This document shows positions 42,857 to 52,173 of a stretch of 64,000 bases of DNA, piece after piece; within the stretch, counting starts at the first letter, position 1; every line of letters begins with the position of its first letter. Location: positions 1-64,000 of the forward strand of contig DVLE01000001.1 of NCBI GenBank assembly GCA_018715645.1, read 5' to 3'. The position numbers and the translations under genes are program-made. This stretch comes from Candidatus Merdisoma merdipullorum. GTDB taxonomy: Bacteria; Bacillota; Clostridia; Lachnospirales; Lachnospiraceae. The notes under the pieces were generated by a model that had not been told where the DNA came from, ran no database searches, and saw only the letters and a list, made by a program, of their open reading frames with translations.

Positions 42857-43519
42857 TTAATCTGCCTTCTGTTCCTTCGGAAGCTCCCAGTTTCCCCTCT
42901 TTTCTCTTTCTTCCGAATCCACATATCTCACAAAAACTCGTTCCGTTAAAAAAGAAGCCGCCAGTGCCGCCGCTCCCGGCAGTATCAATGCAAGTACAGG
43001 CATGACAAAGATGATAAGCAACGACACCCCATACAAAACAACGAGAACTGCAGTGGTTACCCAGTGTCTGACAGAAATATAAAAAGCTGTCCGAATCAAT
43101 ACCGTATTTTTCATGGTAAACCGGGACAGCAGGGGAAATATCCAGGGGAGGGTAAGCAGCAGCGGAAGGATAAGCATCCGGGCCATAATCCAGTAGATTA
43201 TGGACAGCCCCTGTTCCGGATCCAGGGAATTAGAAAATGTCAGACATATAAAAGTGGCTGCCAGATACAGCAGAAAAACTATATTCAGGAAAAATCCCTG
43301 ACGGAGATTCGTGCGGAAGGAATGAAAAAATTCCTTCCGCGCAGTGCCATACTCACTCCGTATACTTTTTACAGAAGCGTAGTAGACTGCCGCCCATGCG
43401 GGACATGCCAACAAAACCGTCACCGACAGCAGGCTTCCGAAAAAGCTTATAATAATCAAATCTCCCACCTTACCCATAAAACTGCTGAAACCACTTTCCG
43501 GATCAAAAAGTCCACCCAT
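42857..43519 (-). CDS. YesL/DUF624 membrane protein
   Basis: The 220-residue protein has about five membrane helices (GDLIIISFFGSLLSVTVLL, ACPAWAAVYY; NIVFLLYLAATFICLTF; VTTAVLVVLYGVSLLIIFVM) and the DUF624 features WAAVYYASVKSIR and SFRTNLRQGF. YesL proteins typically occur beside oligosaccharide ABC importers and glycosidases, and this locus has both. The function is not established. Confidence 0.87.
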   Translation of the reverse strand: MGGLFDPESGFSSFMGKVGDLIIISFFGSLLSVTVLLACPAWAAVYYASVKSIRSEYGTARKEFFHSFRTNLRQGFFLNIVFLLYLAATFICLTFSNSLDPEQGLSIIYWIMARMLILPLLLTLPWIFPLLSRFTMKNTVLIRTAFYISVRHWVTTAVLVVLYGVSLLIIFVMPVLALILPGAAALAASFLTERVFVRYVDSEEREKRGNWELPKEQKAD

Positions 43520-43536
43520 ATATTCGTTTCTTCCTC

Positions 43537-46017
43537 CTACACTCCCAGCCTGGAACGTCGAAGCAATTCTTCGTTCGTCATATCCTTTACCGGCTTGTAT
43601 CCCGGCAGAGGACGGATATTTTCATGAATAGCGTCTATCAGCCACTGTGCCTGAGGCGCATATTCCTGATCGTATTCAAAAGCCGGCGTAATCCAGTTTC
43701 GCGCTCCAACTACAATCGGCGGACCATCCAGATAATCAAAGGCCAATCTTGTGACATTGGCGGCAATATCATTCAAAAAGCTGCCTCGCGTCACTGCGTC
43801 TCCCATTAAAAGCAGACGCCCTGTCTTTTTTACGGAAGCCACCAGCTTGTCATAATTGAACGGTACCAGGCTTCTGGCATCTATAATTTCTGCCGAAAAG
43901 GCAAACTCCTTCTCCAGCCTTTCAGCCGCTTCCATAGCCCGATAGAGAACCGCGCCTACTGTCAATATCGTGACATTGCTTCCCTCCCGTTTTATATCAG
44001 GCTCTCCAATGGGGATTTCATAATATCCTTCCGGCACCCCGTCCCTGTAAAACTCCTCCCCCTTATCATAGATTCTCTGACACTCAAAAAACACAACGGG
44101 ATCCGTTCCAGCCAGCGCACTATTCATCAATCCTTTTGCGTCATAGGGTGTGGCAGGCATCACCACCTGTAATCCCGGAATATGCGCCACCAGCGATGCC
44201 GGATCCTGCGAATGCTGCGCTCCATATTTTGAACCTATGGTTGCCCGTAAAATCACAGGTATTCGCAAAGCTCCTCCGCTCATGGCCTGCCATTTTGCCA
44301 TCTGATTAAAAATTTCATCTCCGGCACAGCCAAGGAAATCCGCAAACATCAGCTCGACGACAGCTCTCCCTCCGGCCATGGCATAGCCTACGGCAGAACC
44401 CACAATAGCGCTTTCAGAGATAGGCGCGTTGAACATTCTATGATAAGGCAAAGCTTCTGTAAGGCCTCTGTATACACCATAAGATCCTCCCCAGTCTCGC
44501 ACATCCTCCGCATAGGATACCATCGTAGGATCTTTCTGAAACCGATACAAAATCGCTTCAAATAGCGCATCACGAATCTGCATCACCTGCATTTTGGGCA
44601 ACTCTTTCCCATTTGCATCCAGAGCAAATCTGGCTCTTTTTTTTATCTGCGCTATCCTCGGATTATCCTGCAGTTCATAAACTTCTGCTGGTCGATCATC
44701 GAACGCCTCCACATGTTCTCTGGAAAATATTACATTCTCCACATATCCAGGATTTTTTTCAAAATCTGCAAGAGGACTGAGAGCGGGATCCGAAGCAAGC
44801 AAAAAGATCTCCTCGTTCTGACGTTCAATTTGGCTGCGTATCGCAGACAGTTCTTTCTCATTCAGAATCCCTGCTTGTTTCAGTTCTTTTCCGTACGCCG
44901 CCAGGGAATCCTGCGCTTCCCATGCTTCCAACTCCTCCTTCGTTCTGTAGGAAGGATTCGCATCAGAAGTGGAATGTCCGGTCAGTCGATAGGTCATAAC
45001 CTCCAAAAGAACCGGACCTCCCTCCTCCTCTATGATTTTCTTTTTCCGCCTGTAAGCATCGATCACAGCCAGAGGCTTATATCCATCCACCCGCTCGGCA
45101 TGAAGCTGGCTTGGCGCCACCCCTGCTCCAAAGCGAGCCGCCTGCTTATAGGCCATTGTTTCGCCGCAGGTCTGCCCGCCCATTCCGTAATGATTATTTG
45201 CAATATTGAACAGAATTGGGAGTCCGCCTTTGTTGTAGCCTTCCTCCCACAGTTCTTGGTACTGATCCATGGCAGAAAAGTTGATGCTTTCCCATACTGG
45301 GCCTCTCCCCAAAGAACCATCGCCTAAATTGGCTATCACCATTCCTCTTTTCTGGTTGCACTTTTTATAAAGAGCGGCTCCCGTGGCCGTACATGCGGAG
45401 GCTCCTACAATTGCATTGTTCGGATAGATTCCAAAAGGAACGAAAAATACATGCATGGAACCTCCAAGCCCATGTCCGAATCCCAGCTCCTTTGCAAATA
45501 TTTCCGCCATGACTCCATACAGAAAAAACTTCTCGGCCAGTTTGCGTATATCTTCACTTCCGTATCTCTCTTTTATAAGCCGATACTGAGCTCCCTGATG
45601 GTAATTTTCCATAATGCGGAGCAGCTGTTCCTCTGAGAGCTTTCGGATTGCAGAAAGTCCCTTGGCCAAAACTTCATGATGTCCCCGATGGCTCCCAAAA
45701 ATAAAATCCTGTTCATCCAGCAGGAAGGCCTCTCCCACCGCATAAGCTTCCTCGCCAATCGACAGGTGGGCGGGGCCGGTATAGGTAAAAGTATGATCCT
45801 TGTAGCTGCCAAGCAGCTTTATGGAATGAAGCATTTTCTCAAAGGTCCGAATCAGGTACATATCATAATAGATGTGAACCAGTTCCTCCTTCGTATAATT
45901 TCCCTCCTGATATTCCTCCTGAACCGTCTTCTGATAGACATTCATGGGAATATCCTGAAATACAATTTTTCCCGGCGCACGCACCTCATCCGGATTGACA
46001 AATATGCTTTTCGGCAA
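43537..46017 (-). CDS. fused 2-oxoacid dehydrogenase E1 alpha/beta, orphan
   Basis: The 826-residue protein holds E1-alpha (to ~430) and E1-beta (from ~480) in one chain. The TPP motif is LGDGSLGRGPVW ... NIANNHYGM; E1-beta shows ISESAIVGSAVGYAMAGGR, RATIGSKYGAQHSQDP and DARSLVPFNYDKL. Such E1 enzymes decarboxylate pyruvate, branched oxoacids or acetoin and pass the acyl unit to a lipoyl E2. No E2 or E3 is in the window. The start is a TTG 8 nt after AAGGAGG, so translation is strong despite the rare codon. It lies between GH32 and YesL genes. A lipoyl-free C-C cleavage or a link to E2 elsewhere are both open. Confidence 0.88.
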   Translation of the reverse strand: MPKSIFVNPDEVRAPGKIVFQDIPMNVYQKTVQEEYQEGNYTKEELVHIYYDMYLIRTFEKMLHSIKLLGSYKDHTFTYTGPAHLSIGEEAYAVGEAFLLDEQDFIFGSHRGHHEVLAKGLSAIRKLSEEQLLRIMENYHQGAQYRLIKERYGSEDIRKLAEKFFLYGVMAEIFAKELGFGHGLGGSMHVFFVPFGIYPNNAIVGASACTATGAALYKKCNQKRGMVIANLGDGSLGRGPVWESINFSAMDQYQELWEEGYNKGGLPILFNIANNHYGMGGQTCGETMAYKQAARFGAGVAPSQLHAERVDGYKPLAVIDAYRRKKKIIEEEGGPVLLEVMTYRLTGHSTSDANPSYRTKEELEAWEAQDSLAAYGKELKQAGILNEKELSAIRSQIERQNEEIFLLASDPALSPLADFEKNPGYVENVIFSREHVEAFDDRPAEVYELQDNPRIAQIKKRARFALDANGKELPKMQVMQIRDALFEAILYRFQKDPTMVSYAEDVRDWGGSYGVYRGLTEALPYHRMFNAPISESAIVGSAVGYAMAGGRAVVELMFADFLGCAGDEIFNQMAKWQAMSGGALRIPVILRATIGSKYGAQHSQDPASLVAHIPGLQVVMPATPYDAKGLMNSALAGTDPVVFFECQRIYDKGEEFYRDGVPEGYYEIPIGEPDIKREGSNVTILTVGAVLYRAMEAAERLEKEFAFSAEIIDARSLVPFNYDKLVASVKKTGRLLLMGDAVTRGSFLNDIAANVTRLAFDYLDGPPIVVGARNWITPAFEYDQEYAPQAQWLIDAIHENIRPLPGYKPVKDMTNEELLRRSRLGV

Positions 46018-46103
46018 CGAGACCGCCTCCTTATGCTGTAGTTCTGCCGTATATTTAAGTAAGTTTTCAGTAAAGGGCCATATTTTCAGCCAGACGTTTC
46101 ATT

Positions 46104-47621
46104 TCAGTCAAGCTGCGACGCATTTTGGTACAGTTCAGACTCTGTAAACAGTCCGTCTGCATTCAGCTTCCAGATGTTCATACTGCATCTGCCGCTGCCG
46201 GAGATCTCAATCACCGTATTTTCATAGACAGGCTCAATAATTCTGGTACAGCAGTCCTTTTCATCCACGTAAATGTCCGTAATCATTTTGTCAACAAAGA
46301 TATGGATGTGATGTACGCCATCTTCCGTTTCATGAACCGGAAATACCACATCAGCGGCCCGCAGCTTTCCATTTTCAAAGCATACCGGCATATGGTAATC
46401 GCCGCATACCAGTTCCAGTCCGTTCCCATCTTGTCCTTCTATCGTCATCTCGATCTCAAAGGTTCCGCCGCTTATCTCCTGTACTTTTCTTGGCTCCTCT
46501 GTCAATTCACAGTCGACACTGTATTTTTCTCCCCTTAAAGTTTCAAGCTCCGGCGCAGGCCGCTGCATCAGAATATTCTTCTCCTCATCCAGGTCCAGGA
46601 TTCTTGGCAGGGACAGGCAACATTGCCAGCCAACGGAATCTTTAAAGGTATCTACAATCGAGCCCCACATGATCTTGCGTCCGTTATCCTCAGTCAGAAT
46701 ATTCGTGGCGTAAAACTGATTGCTGAAGTCATAATAATCATGAGCTTCTACTGTAAATGTGCAGTTTTCCAGATCCGCCTGCCCTACAAAATACTCCACT
46801 TCTTTATGAGGTGAAATGAAAATCACCCATTTATCCTTAAACTTTGCAATATTAGGGCATTCGATACTGGGAGTTTTCACATCCTTGTACTCAAACAAAA
46901 TACCTTTAAATTTCCATTCTGTATAATCATCGTTCATAGCTTCATACAACGAAATGGCCGGATAGCCATGTTCATCCTTCGGAAGCCTCGTTCCCCCCAG
47001 AATCATATACGTCTTCCCGTTTTCCTCCAGAATGAACGGATCTCTCCACTCTCCCAGCCTCGTATCTCCATTCGCTGAATACGTCAGAACGGGGTTATTC
47101 TCATAAGGCGTCCAGTGTATCATGTCCTCGTCTCCGATTGCCGCCCATTGATCTGCTGTATCCTCCGGTCGCCTGTCCGGTCCCACCGCTGTATAGAAAG
47201 CCATAGGAACACCCTTTTTATTGATTCTCGTACAGCCAAACCAGATAAAATGCTCCCCCTTGTCTATATCGGGATAAATAGCAATGGGAAGATGCTCCCA
47301 GTGGATCAGATCCTTGCTCCTGGCATGTCCCCAGACTCCGACGCCGCCTGTCCAGTCTTCGCTGTCCGGATCCCAGATACGCTCGGCTGTCTTATAGACC
47401 ATTCCGGCACGCTGCGCATAGCTGTTGGGATTCCAGCAATAGAACATATGATAATAGCCATTATGCCAGATGCCGCCGTTCGGATCATCCATCCACTGAC
47501 CGGGGGCGCGGAAATGGTACATCGGCCGTTTCAGATCCTTCTCAGCCAGCTTTGATGCCGCTTTGATGTCTTTATACGCATTCGCCAGCAATTGTTTTAA
47601 TTGTTCAGGTGTCTCTCTCAT
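46104..47621 (-). CDS. glycoside hydrolase family 32 (fructan/sucrose hydrolase)
   Basis: This enzyme of ~505 residues has the five-bladed GH32 propeller and C-terminal sandwich. The nucleophile is in WMDDPNG (second Asp), the stabiliser in EWRDPFI, and the acid/base in ECPNIAKF. It cleaves terminal beta-fructosides such as sucrose, sucrose phosphate or fructans. There is no signal peptide, so it acts in the cytoplasm on imported sugar. The track starts at a TTG (47636); GGAGGA 7 nt before the ATG at 47621 is better. It follows the importer permeases and probably works on their cargo. DD replaces the more common ND before PNG. Confidence 0.88.
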   Translation of the reverse strand: MRETPEQLKQLLANAYKDIKAASKLAEKDLKRPMYHFRAPGQWMDDPNGGIWHNGYYHMFYCWNPNSYAQRAGMVYKTAERIWDPDSEDWTGGVGVWGHARSKDLIHWEHLPIAIYPDIDKGEHFIWFGCTRINKKGVPMAFYTAVGPDRRPEDTADQWAAIGDEDMIHWTPYENNPVLTYSANGDTRLGEWRDPFILEENGKTYMILGGTRLPKDEHGYPAISLYEAMNDDYTEWKFKGILFEYKDVKTPSIECPNIAKFKDKWVIFISPHKEVEYFVGQADLENCTFTVEAHDYYDFSNQFYATNILTEDNGRKIMWGSIVDTFKDSVGWQCCLSLPRILDLDEEKNILMQRPAPELETLRGEKYSVDCELTEEPRKVQEISGGTFEIEMTIEGQDGNGLELVCGDYHMPVCFENGKLRAADVVFPVHETEDGVHHIHIFVDKMITDIYVDEKDCCTRIIEPVYENTVIEISGSGRCSMNIWKLNADGLFTESELYQNASQLD

Positions 47622-47643
47622 AGTAAGTTCCTCCAAATATTAT

Positions 47644-48474
47644 TTATTTCATACCAGTCAGCGCCACACCTTCTACAAACAAATCCTGCAGACAAAGGAA
47701 CACTATCAGGACGGGGATGATGCTTACCATAACCGTACACATCAAGACCGGCCAGTTTGTAGAAAAAGCACCTTGCATATTATAAATGCCTAATGTTATC
47801 GTCATCATTCTGTCATCTGTCAGATAAATCAACGGTCTCAAAAAGTCATTCCAGGAACCGACCAGCGAAAAGATGCCAAGGGTTGTCAGCGCCGGCTTTG
47901 CCAGCGGCACATACATTCTTGTAAATACTCCCCAGGGACTGCATCCATCTATTTTTGCTGCCTCACCCATCTCTGAGGGCAACGACTGGAAGGATTGCCG
48001 CATCAAAAATGCTCCAAAAGGCGTTACTGCAACCGGAAGAATCAAAGACCAAAGTGTATTGATCAAATTCATCTCTCTTAAAAGCATAAAAGTGGGAACC
48101 AGCAGCACATGATACGGCACCATCATAGAGAAAAGAAACAACATAAAAATCTTATCTCTTCCCCGAAATTTCAGATACGAAAAAGCGAAGCCTGCCATTG
48201 CGCTGGTAATGAGCTGCAAAACTACAGTTGCAGCCGCTACAAGAGCCGTATTTTTAAACATATTCAGGAAGTCAAAACGATCGGAAATTCGTAAATAATT
48301 CTCCCAAAGAATTTCTTTTCCAAATAAAGTCGGAGGATACACAAAGGCCTCATTGGTTGCCTTCAGTGATGTAGTAAAGGCCCAAATTAACGGCACCAAC
48401 ATGATAATCGCTCCAATTCCCAGAACAACATAGGATACAGTCAGGGAAATCCTTCTTTTTGATTTCTGATTCAT
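47644..48474 (-). CDS. ABC sugar permease, MalG type
   Basis: The 276-residue membrane protein has six helices and the EAA loop EMGEAAKIDGCSPWGVF that contacts the ATPase. It begins with the common lead YVVLGIGAIIMLVPLIWAF and forms the channel with the MalF-type protein encoded upstream. The cluster has no ATPase, so an MsmK-type ATPase must serve it. Confidence 0.93.
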   Translation of the reverse strand: MNQKSKRRISLTVSYVVLGIGAIIMLVPLIWAFTTSLKATNEAFVYPPTLFGKEILWENYLRISDRFDFLNMFKNTALVAAATVVLQLITSAMAGFAFSYLKFRGRDKIFMLFLFSMMVPYHVLLVPTFMLLREMNLINTLWSLILPVAVTPFGAFLMRQSFQSLPSEMGEAAKIDGCSPWGVFTRMYVPLAKPALTTLGIFSLVGSWNDFLRPLIYLTDDRMMTITLGIYNMQGAFSTNWPVLMCTVMVSIIPVLIVFLCLQDLFVEGVALTGMK

Positions 48475-48488
48475 GTTCTCTCCTCCTT

Positions 48489-49370
48489 CTAATCTATGGA
48501 AAACCTACTATTTGCCCGGAACTGTACGGCCGTAATAATAATGATGAAGATTGCCAGCAGCCATCCAAGCGCGCAGGCATAGCCCATATCATAGAATTTG
48601 AATGCGCACTGATAAATATAATGAACCAATACAGAGGAAGAACGCGCAGGTCCTCCGCTTGTCATAACTACAATGGTGTCAAATACCTGGAAAGAGCTCG
48701 AAATCGTCATAATAGTTACAAACAGTGTCGTCGGCTTCAGCAGAGGCCAGGTGATTTTCGTAAACTTCGTCCACATATTAACGCCATCCAGGGCTGCAGC
48801 CTCATAATACATACTCGGTACATTCTGAAGTCCCGCCAGAAAAAGCATCATATTGTAGCCAAGGGTTTTCCAAATATTCGCCACAATGACGGCTATCAGC
48901 GCCCAAGGCTTGCTGGTCAGCCAGCTTGGTCCTGTGATTCCAATCTGCTCCAGAAAATAATTTACAATACCAAACTCTGCGTTGAACATCCACTGCCAGA
49001 TAATACCCGTCGCCACCATGGAGATCATCGTGGGAACAAAATACACTGCTCTGAAAAAACGAACTCCCTTAAGCTTTTGATTCAATGCACAAGCAAGAAA
49101 TACAGGGACTATAATTAATACGGGAACACTGCAAAGCGTAAATATAATCGTATTTTTTAATACCGTCCTTGCCGTATCATCTGTAAACGCAGTAATATAA
49201 TTATTCAGGCCAACATATTGATAATCCTCTCTCATCGCGTAATCCGTAAAACTCAGGCGAAAGGACTCTATCATCGGATACGCAATAAAGACCAGAAACC
49301 CTATCATAACCGGCAAAAGGAATACAAACCCCCACCAGCCGTCGCCTGAGAAAAATTTACGTCTTTTCAT
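48489..49370 (-). CDS. ABC sugar permease, MalF type
   Basis: This membrane protein of ~293 residues has six helices (GFVFLLPVMIGFLVFIAYPM at the start) and the EAA loop YYEAAALDGVNMWTKF. The track start at 49442 would translate through a hairpin; GGAGG 5 nt before the ATG at 49370 (MKRRKFF) is preferred. It pairs with the MalG-type protein. Confidence 0.92.
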   Translation of the reverse strand: MKRRKFFSGDGWWGFVFLLPVMIGFLVFIAYPMIESFRLSFTDYAMREDYQYVGLNNYITAFTDDTARTVLKNTIIFTLCSVPVLIIVPVFLACALNQKLKGVRFFRAVYFVPTMISMVATGIIWQWMFNAEFGIVNYFLEQIGITGPSWLTSKPWALIAVIVANIWKTLGYNMMLFLAGLQNVPSMYYEAAALDGVNMWTKFTKITWPLLKPTTLFVTIMTISSSFQVFDTIVVMTSGGPARSSSVLVHYIYQCAFKFYDMGYACALGWLLAIFIIIITAVQFRANSRFSID

Positions 49371-49409
49371 CGCACCCTCCATAATCATCATCCCTCTCTT
49401 GGCGGAATA

Positions 49410-49441
49410 TGTCCCAAAAGCCTTTCCTGTCTTTTGGGACA
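49410..49441 (-). promoter_or_regulatory. intercistronic hairpin between binding-protein and permease genes
   Basis: TGTCCCAAAAG and CTTTTGGGACA form an 11-bp stem around a 10-nt loop, 22 bp after the binding-protein stop. No T-tract follows. This type of hairpin often protects the binding-protein mRNA and lowers permease expression. Confidence 0.65.
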
Positions 49442-49462
49442 TTCCCCCTTAAAATTTAGTCA

Positions 49463-50884
49463 TCAGCTTCCGTAAACTTCACTCAGGAGACTATTTACTT
49501 CCTCCTGCATACTGCTTAAGGATTCCTCCAAATCTGCATCGTTATAGAAATAATCTTCCAAATAATACTGAGTTACGTCATAAACCTGCTCGGTATTTAC
49601 CATGTGATCAAACCAACGGCAGTCAGCCTCTGTAAATCTCCACAACAGATCATCCCAATGTTCCGGATAGATGTCACCGTCCATATACTCATAAACAGCT
49701 TCATCGTACGCAGACAGCTTATTAGGCATCCAGAGACCGGCCTCGTACAGCGGAACTCCAAAATCGTCTGAAGTCAGATATTTCAGGAACTCTGTAGCCT
49801 CATCATAATGCTCTGTATTTGCCCAGACATAATAAAGATTTGCAGAACATATCGGACTGTAATCATAATCATCTGTGATCATCGGCGGCAGGCAGACGTC
49901 ATAATTCACATCATAAGTAGCCAGCTCACACAGAGAATAGGAACCAATATAGATAGATGCCACCTGCTCATTCGCAAACTGCTGGATCGCGGACAGATTC
50001 GTAGAAACACCGATTACATTCGGATCCGGCGCCACACCGTATTCCGTACGCAGAGACTTAATCTTGGAAAGTACCTCTATCGTTGGTTCTGAGGTCATTC
50101 CTACCGCCTCGGTAAAATCATCGTTGAACCAGTTGGCCCCTGCGCTTGTGAGCATTTCCAGTGTAGAATACAGGGACATGGCCTCCTCAAAATTTGTGGT
50201 TCCATAGACCGTCACTTCACCGTTCTCATCATACTGAGTTACGTTCTGCATGATTTCCACAAATTCCTCCCAGGTCCACATTTCCTCCTCTGTAAGAGGC
50301 ATGCTGTCCTGTGAATATCCGGCTGCTTCAAACATATCCACGTTGTAGAAGAACATTGTTCCCACATCACATACATCAATGCCATAAATATGGCTTTCGC
50401 CGTTCTGATCCGTGTACATCATCTTTTGCTGTGAAGCGGGAATAAAGTCATCCCAGTTATACTCTGTCTGAACCAGTTCCGTCAGATCACAAAGCTGTCC
50501 GTCCAGAATAAAATCGATCTGATATTCCGGATTCAGCCAGAATACATCCGGGGCCTCTCCGGCAGCCATAAGAGTCCGAAGTCTGCCGTGGTACTCGCTC
50601 CAGGGAACCGTACTTTTTACCACCGTATTCCCTGAGGCCGCCTCATAATTGGCGATTCCATTGTCGATGGGTTCCGTCTCCGCTTCTGATGCCTCCCACA
50701 GCATCAGTCCGAGCTCCACCGGTCCTTCATCTCCTGATGTCTCCGCAGCATCAGAATCCGTGTCGGACGCCGCTTCCGTTTCCTCACTCTCTGCGGCGTC
50801 TTCTCCGCCACCGCTGCCGCAGCCGCCAAGCAAGGTCATAACCATGCTTAGACAAAGGACTGCTGCCAGTAGTTTCTTTTTCAT
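49463..50884 (-). CDS. sugar-binding lipoprotein of ABC importer (family 1)
   Basis: The 473-residue protein has a lipobox LLGGC (Cys22), an acidic Ser/Glu/Asp linker to ~55, and a type II binding fold (NTVVKSTVPWSEYHGRLRTL, MAAGEAPDVFWLNPE, WEEFVEIMQNV). Family 1 binding proteins take oligosaccharides or glycosides. GH32 downstream suggests a fructose-containing sugar. AAGGAGG lies before the ATG. Confidence 0.92.
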   Translation of the reverse strand: MKKKLLAAVLCLSMVMTLLGGCGSGGGEDAAESEETEAASDTDSDAAETSGDEGPVELGLMLWEASEAETEPIDNGIANYEAASGNTVVKSTVPWSEYHGRLRTLMAAGEAPDVFWLNPEYQIDFILDGQLCDLTELVQTEYNWDDFIPASQQKMMYTDQNGESHIYGIDVCDVGTMFFYNVDMFEAAGYSQDSMPLTEEEMWTWEEFVEIMQNVTQYDENGEVTVYGTTNFEEAMSLYSTLEMLTSAGANWFNDDFTEAVGMTSEPTIEVLSKIKSLRTEYGVAPDPNVIGVSTNLSAIQQFANEQVASIYIGSYSLCELATYDVNYDVCLPPMITDDYDYSPICSANLYYVWANTEHYDEATEFLKYLTSDDFGVPLYEAGLWMPNKLSAYDEAVYEYMDGDIYPEHWDDLLWRFTEADCRWFDHMVNTEQVYDVTQYYLEDYFYNDADLEESLSSMQEEVNSLLSEVYGS

Positions 50885-50943
50885 CCTAAAACCTCCTTAC
50901 ATTTTTTATTGTAACAATTTCTGTGTTACCATACCCCTCACCG

Positions 50944-52170
50944 CTACCAGGCATCGCCGCCGCTCTCTATGAATCCGTTCAATATGAACGAGGCTGCTCC
51001 TATAGCGCAAAGATGTTTTCCCAGGCTTGCCAGTTCCAAAGTAAACGCACTGTTTGGCAAAAATCGTTTTTCTTTTTCCAGCTTATCCCGCAGCTCCTGC
51101 ATGAAAACCTGGGAATTTCTCATAATTTTCCCTTCCACAATGACCATCTGAGGATTAAACATACAAACCATATTCATAATAGCCATTCCTATATAATCTG
51201 CCGCTCTTTTCATGATTGAGACCCCCAGCTGATCTCCATTTTCAGTAGCATCAATAAGTGTGTAAAGATTAATCCAGTCCAGATGTCCGTACACCATATC
51301 CAGAATCTGTGTTACCTGACCTCCCTTTAGTCCTGCAGCCACAGCTCTGGCCTCTCGTTCTATGGCTCTCGGTGTCGCTACTGTATTCAGGCATCCCCGC
51401 CTTCCACATTCACATAAAGCACCGTTTTTCTCTACGGTCATGTGGCCTGCTTCTCCTGCCGAAAATCCTGTTCCATAAAACAGATTTCCGTTCAATACCA
51501 GAGCTGCATCTACATTGTAGCTGACATTGACGCAGATAAAATTTTCGATTCCACATGCAATCCCTACCAGCTTTTCTCCCATAGCCATAGCCCTTGTATC
51601 ATTATCTACCACTACCGGAAGCCCAAAACGCTCCCAAATCGGCGTCGTTACATTGATGTCCTTCCATCCAAAAGCCGGCATCTGTCTGACCGCACCTTTA
51701 TGGGTATCTACCATCCCCTCGATTCCAATTCCAATTCCCAGAATCATCTCCCCGCTTATTCCGGAAGACTGCAAAAGGGATTCTATCAGAACAATCACAT
51801 ACTGAATAACCTGCTTAGCACTGTAATTTTTCCCCACGTCCCGTATCTGATCACAGATCACATTCGCTGCCATGTCCATAAGCACTACATCAATCCGGCT
51901 GCTGTTTATGTCAACGCCAATGATATAATGTGACCGATAATTAAACTTAAGAAGCTTCGGGGGCTTACCTCCTGTGGACACTCCGCTTCCTGCGTCCAGA
52001 ATCAAATCCTTCGCAATAAACTCGTCCACCAGCTTCATAACGGTCGGCAGAGACAGATTCGTCTGCTGTGCAAGCTCCACTCTTGAAATCTGAGCCGTAT
52101 TTCGCACAATCTCCAATATATTTCTCTTATTAATACTGTTTACTACAGACTTATCCGCCTTCATCTCCAT
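50944..52170 (-). CDS. ROK-family transcriptional regulator (NagC/XylR type)
   Basis: The 408-residue protein has an N-terminal winged helix (SRVELAQQTNLSLPTVMKLV) and a ROK sugar-kinase-like domain with GIGIEGMVDTHKG, GTGFSAGEAGHMTV and the zinc motif CECGRRGCLNT. It starts 3 nt after the ribulokinase-like stop, so the two are coupled. It probably represses its own operon at the direct repeats behind the 53920-53948 promoter. Confidence 0.9.
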   Translation of the reverse strand: MEMKADKSVVNSINKRNILEIVRNTAQISRVELAQQTNLSLPTVMKLVDEFIAKDLILDAGSGVSTGGKPPKLLKFNYRSHYIIGVDINSSRIDVVLMDMAANVICDQIRDVGKNYSAKQVIQYVIVLIESLLQSSGISGEMILGIGIGIEGMVDTHKGAVRQMPAFGWKDINVTTPIWERFGLPVVVDNDTRAMAMGEKLVGIACGIENFICVNVSYNVDAALVLNGNLFYGTGFSAGEAGHMTVEKNGALCECGRRGCLNTVATPRAIEREARAVAAGLKGGQVTQILDMVYGHLDWINLYTLIDATENGDQLGVSIMKRAADYIGMAIMNMVCMFNPQMVIVEGKIMRNSQVFMQELRDKLEKEKRFLPNSAFTLELASLGKHLCAIGAASFILNGFIESGGDAW

Positions 52171-52173
52171 ATC

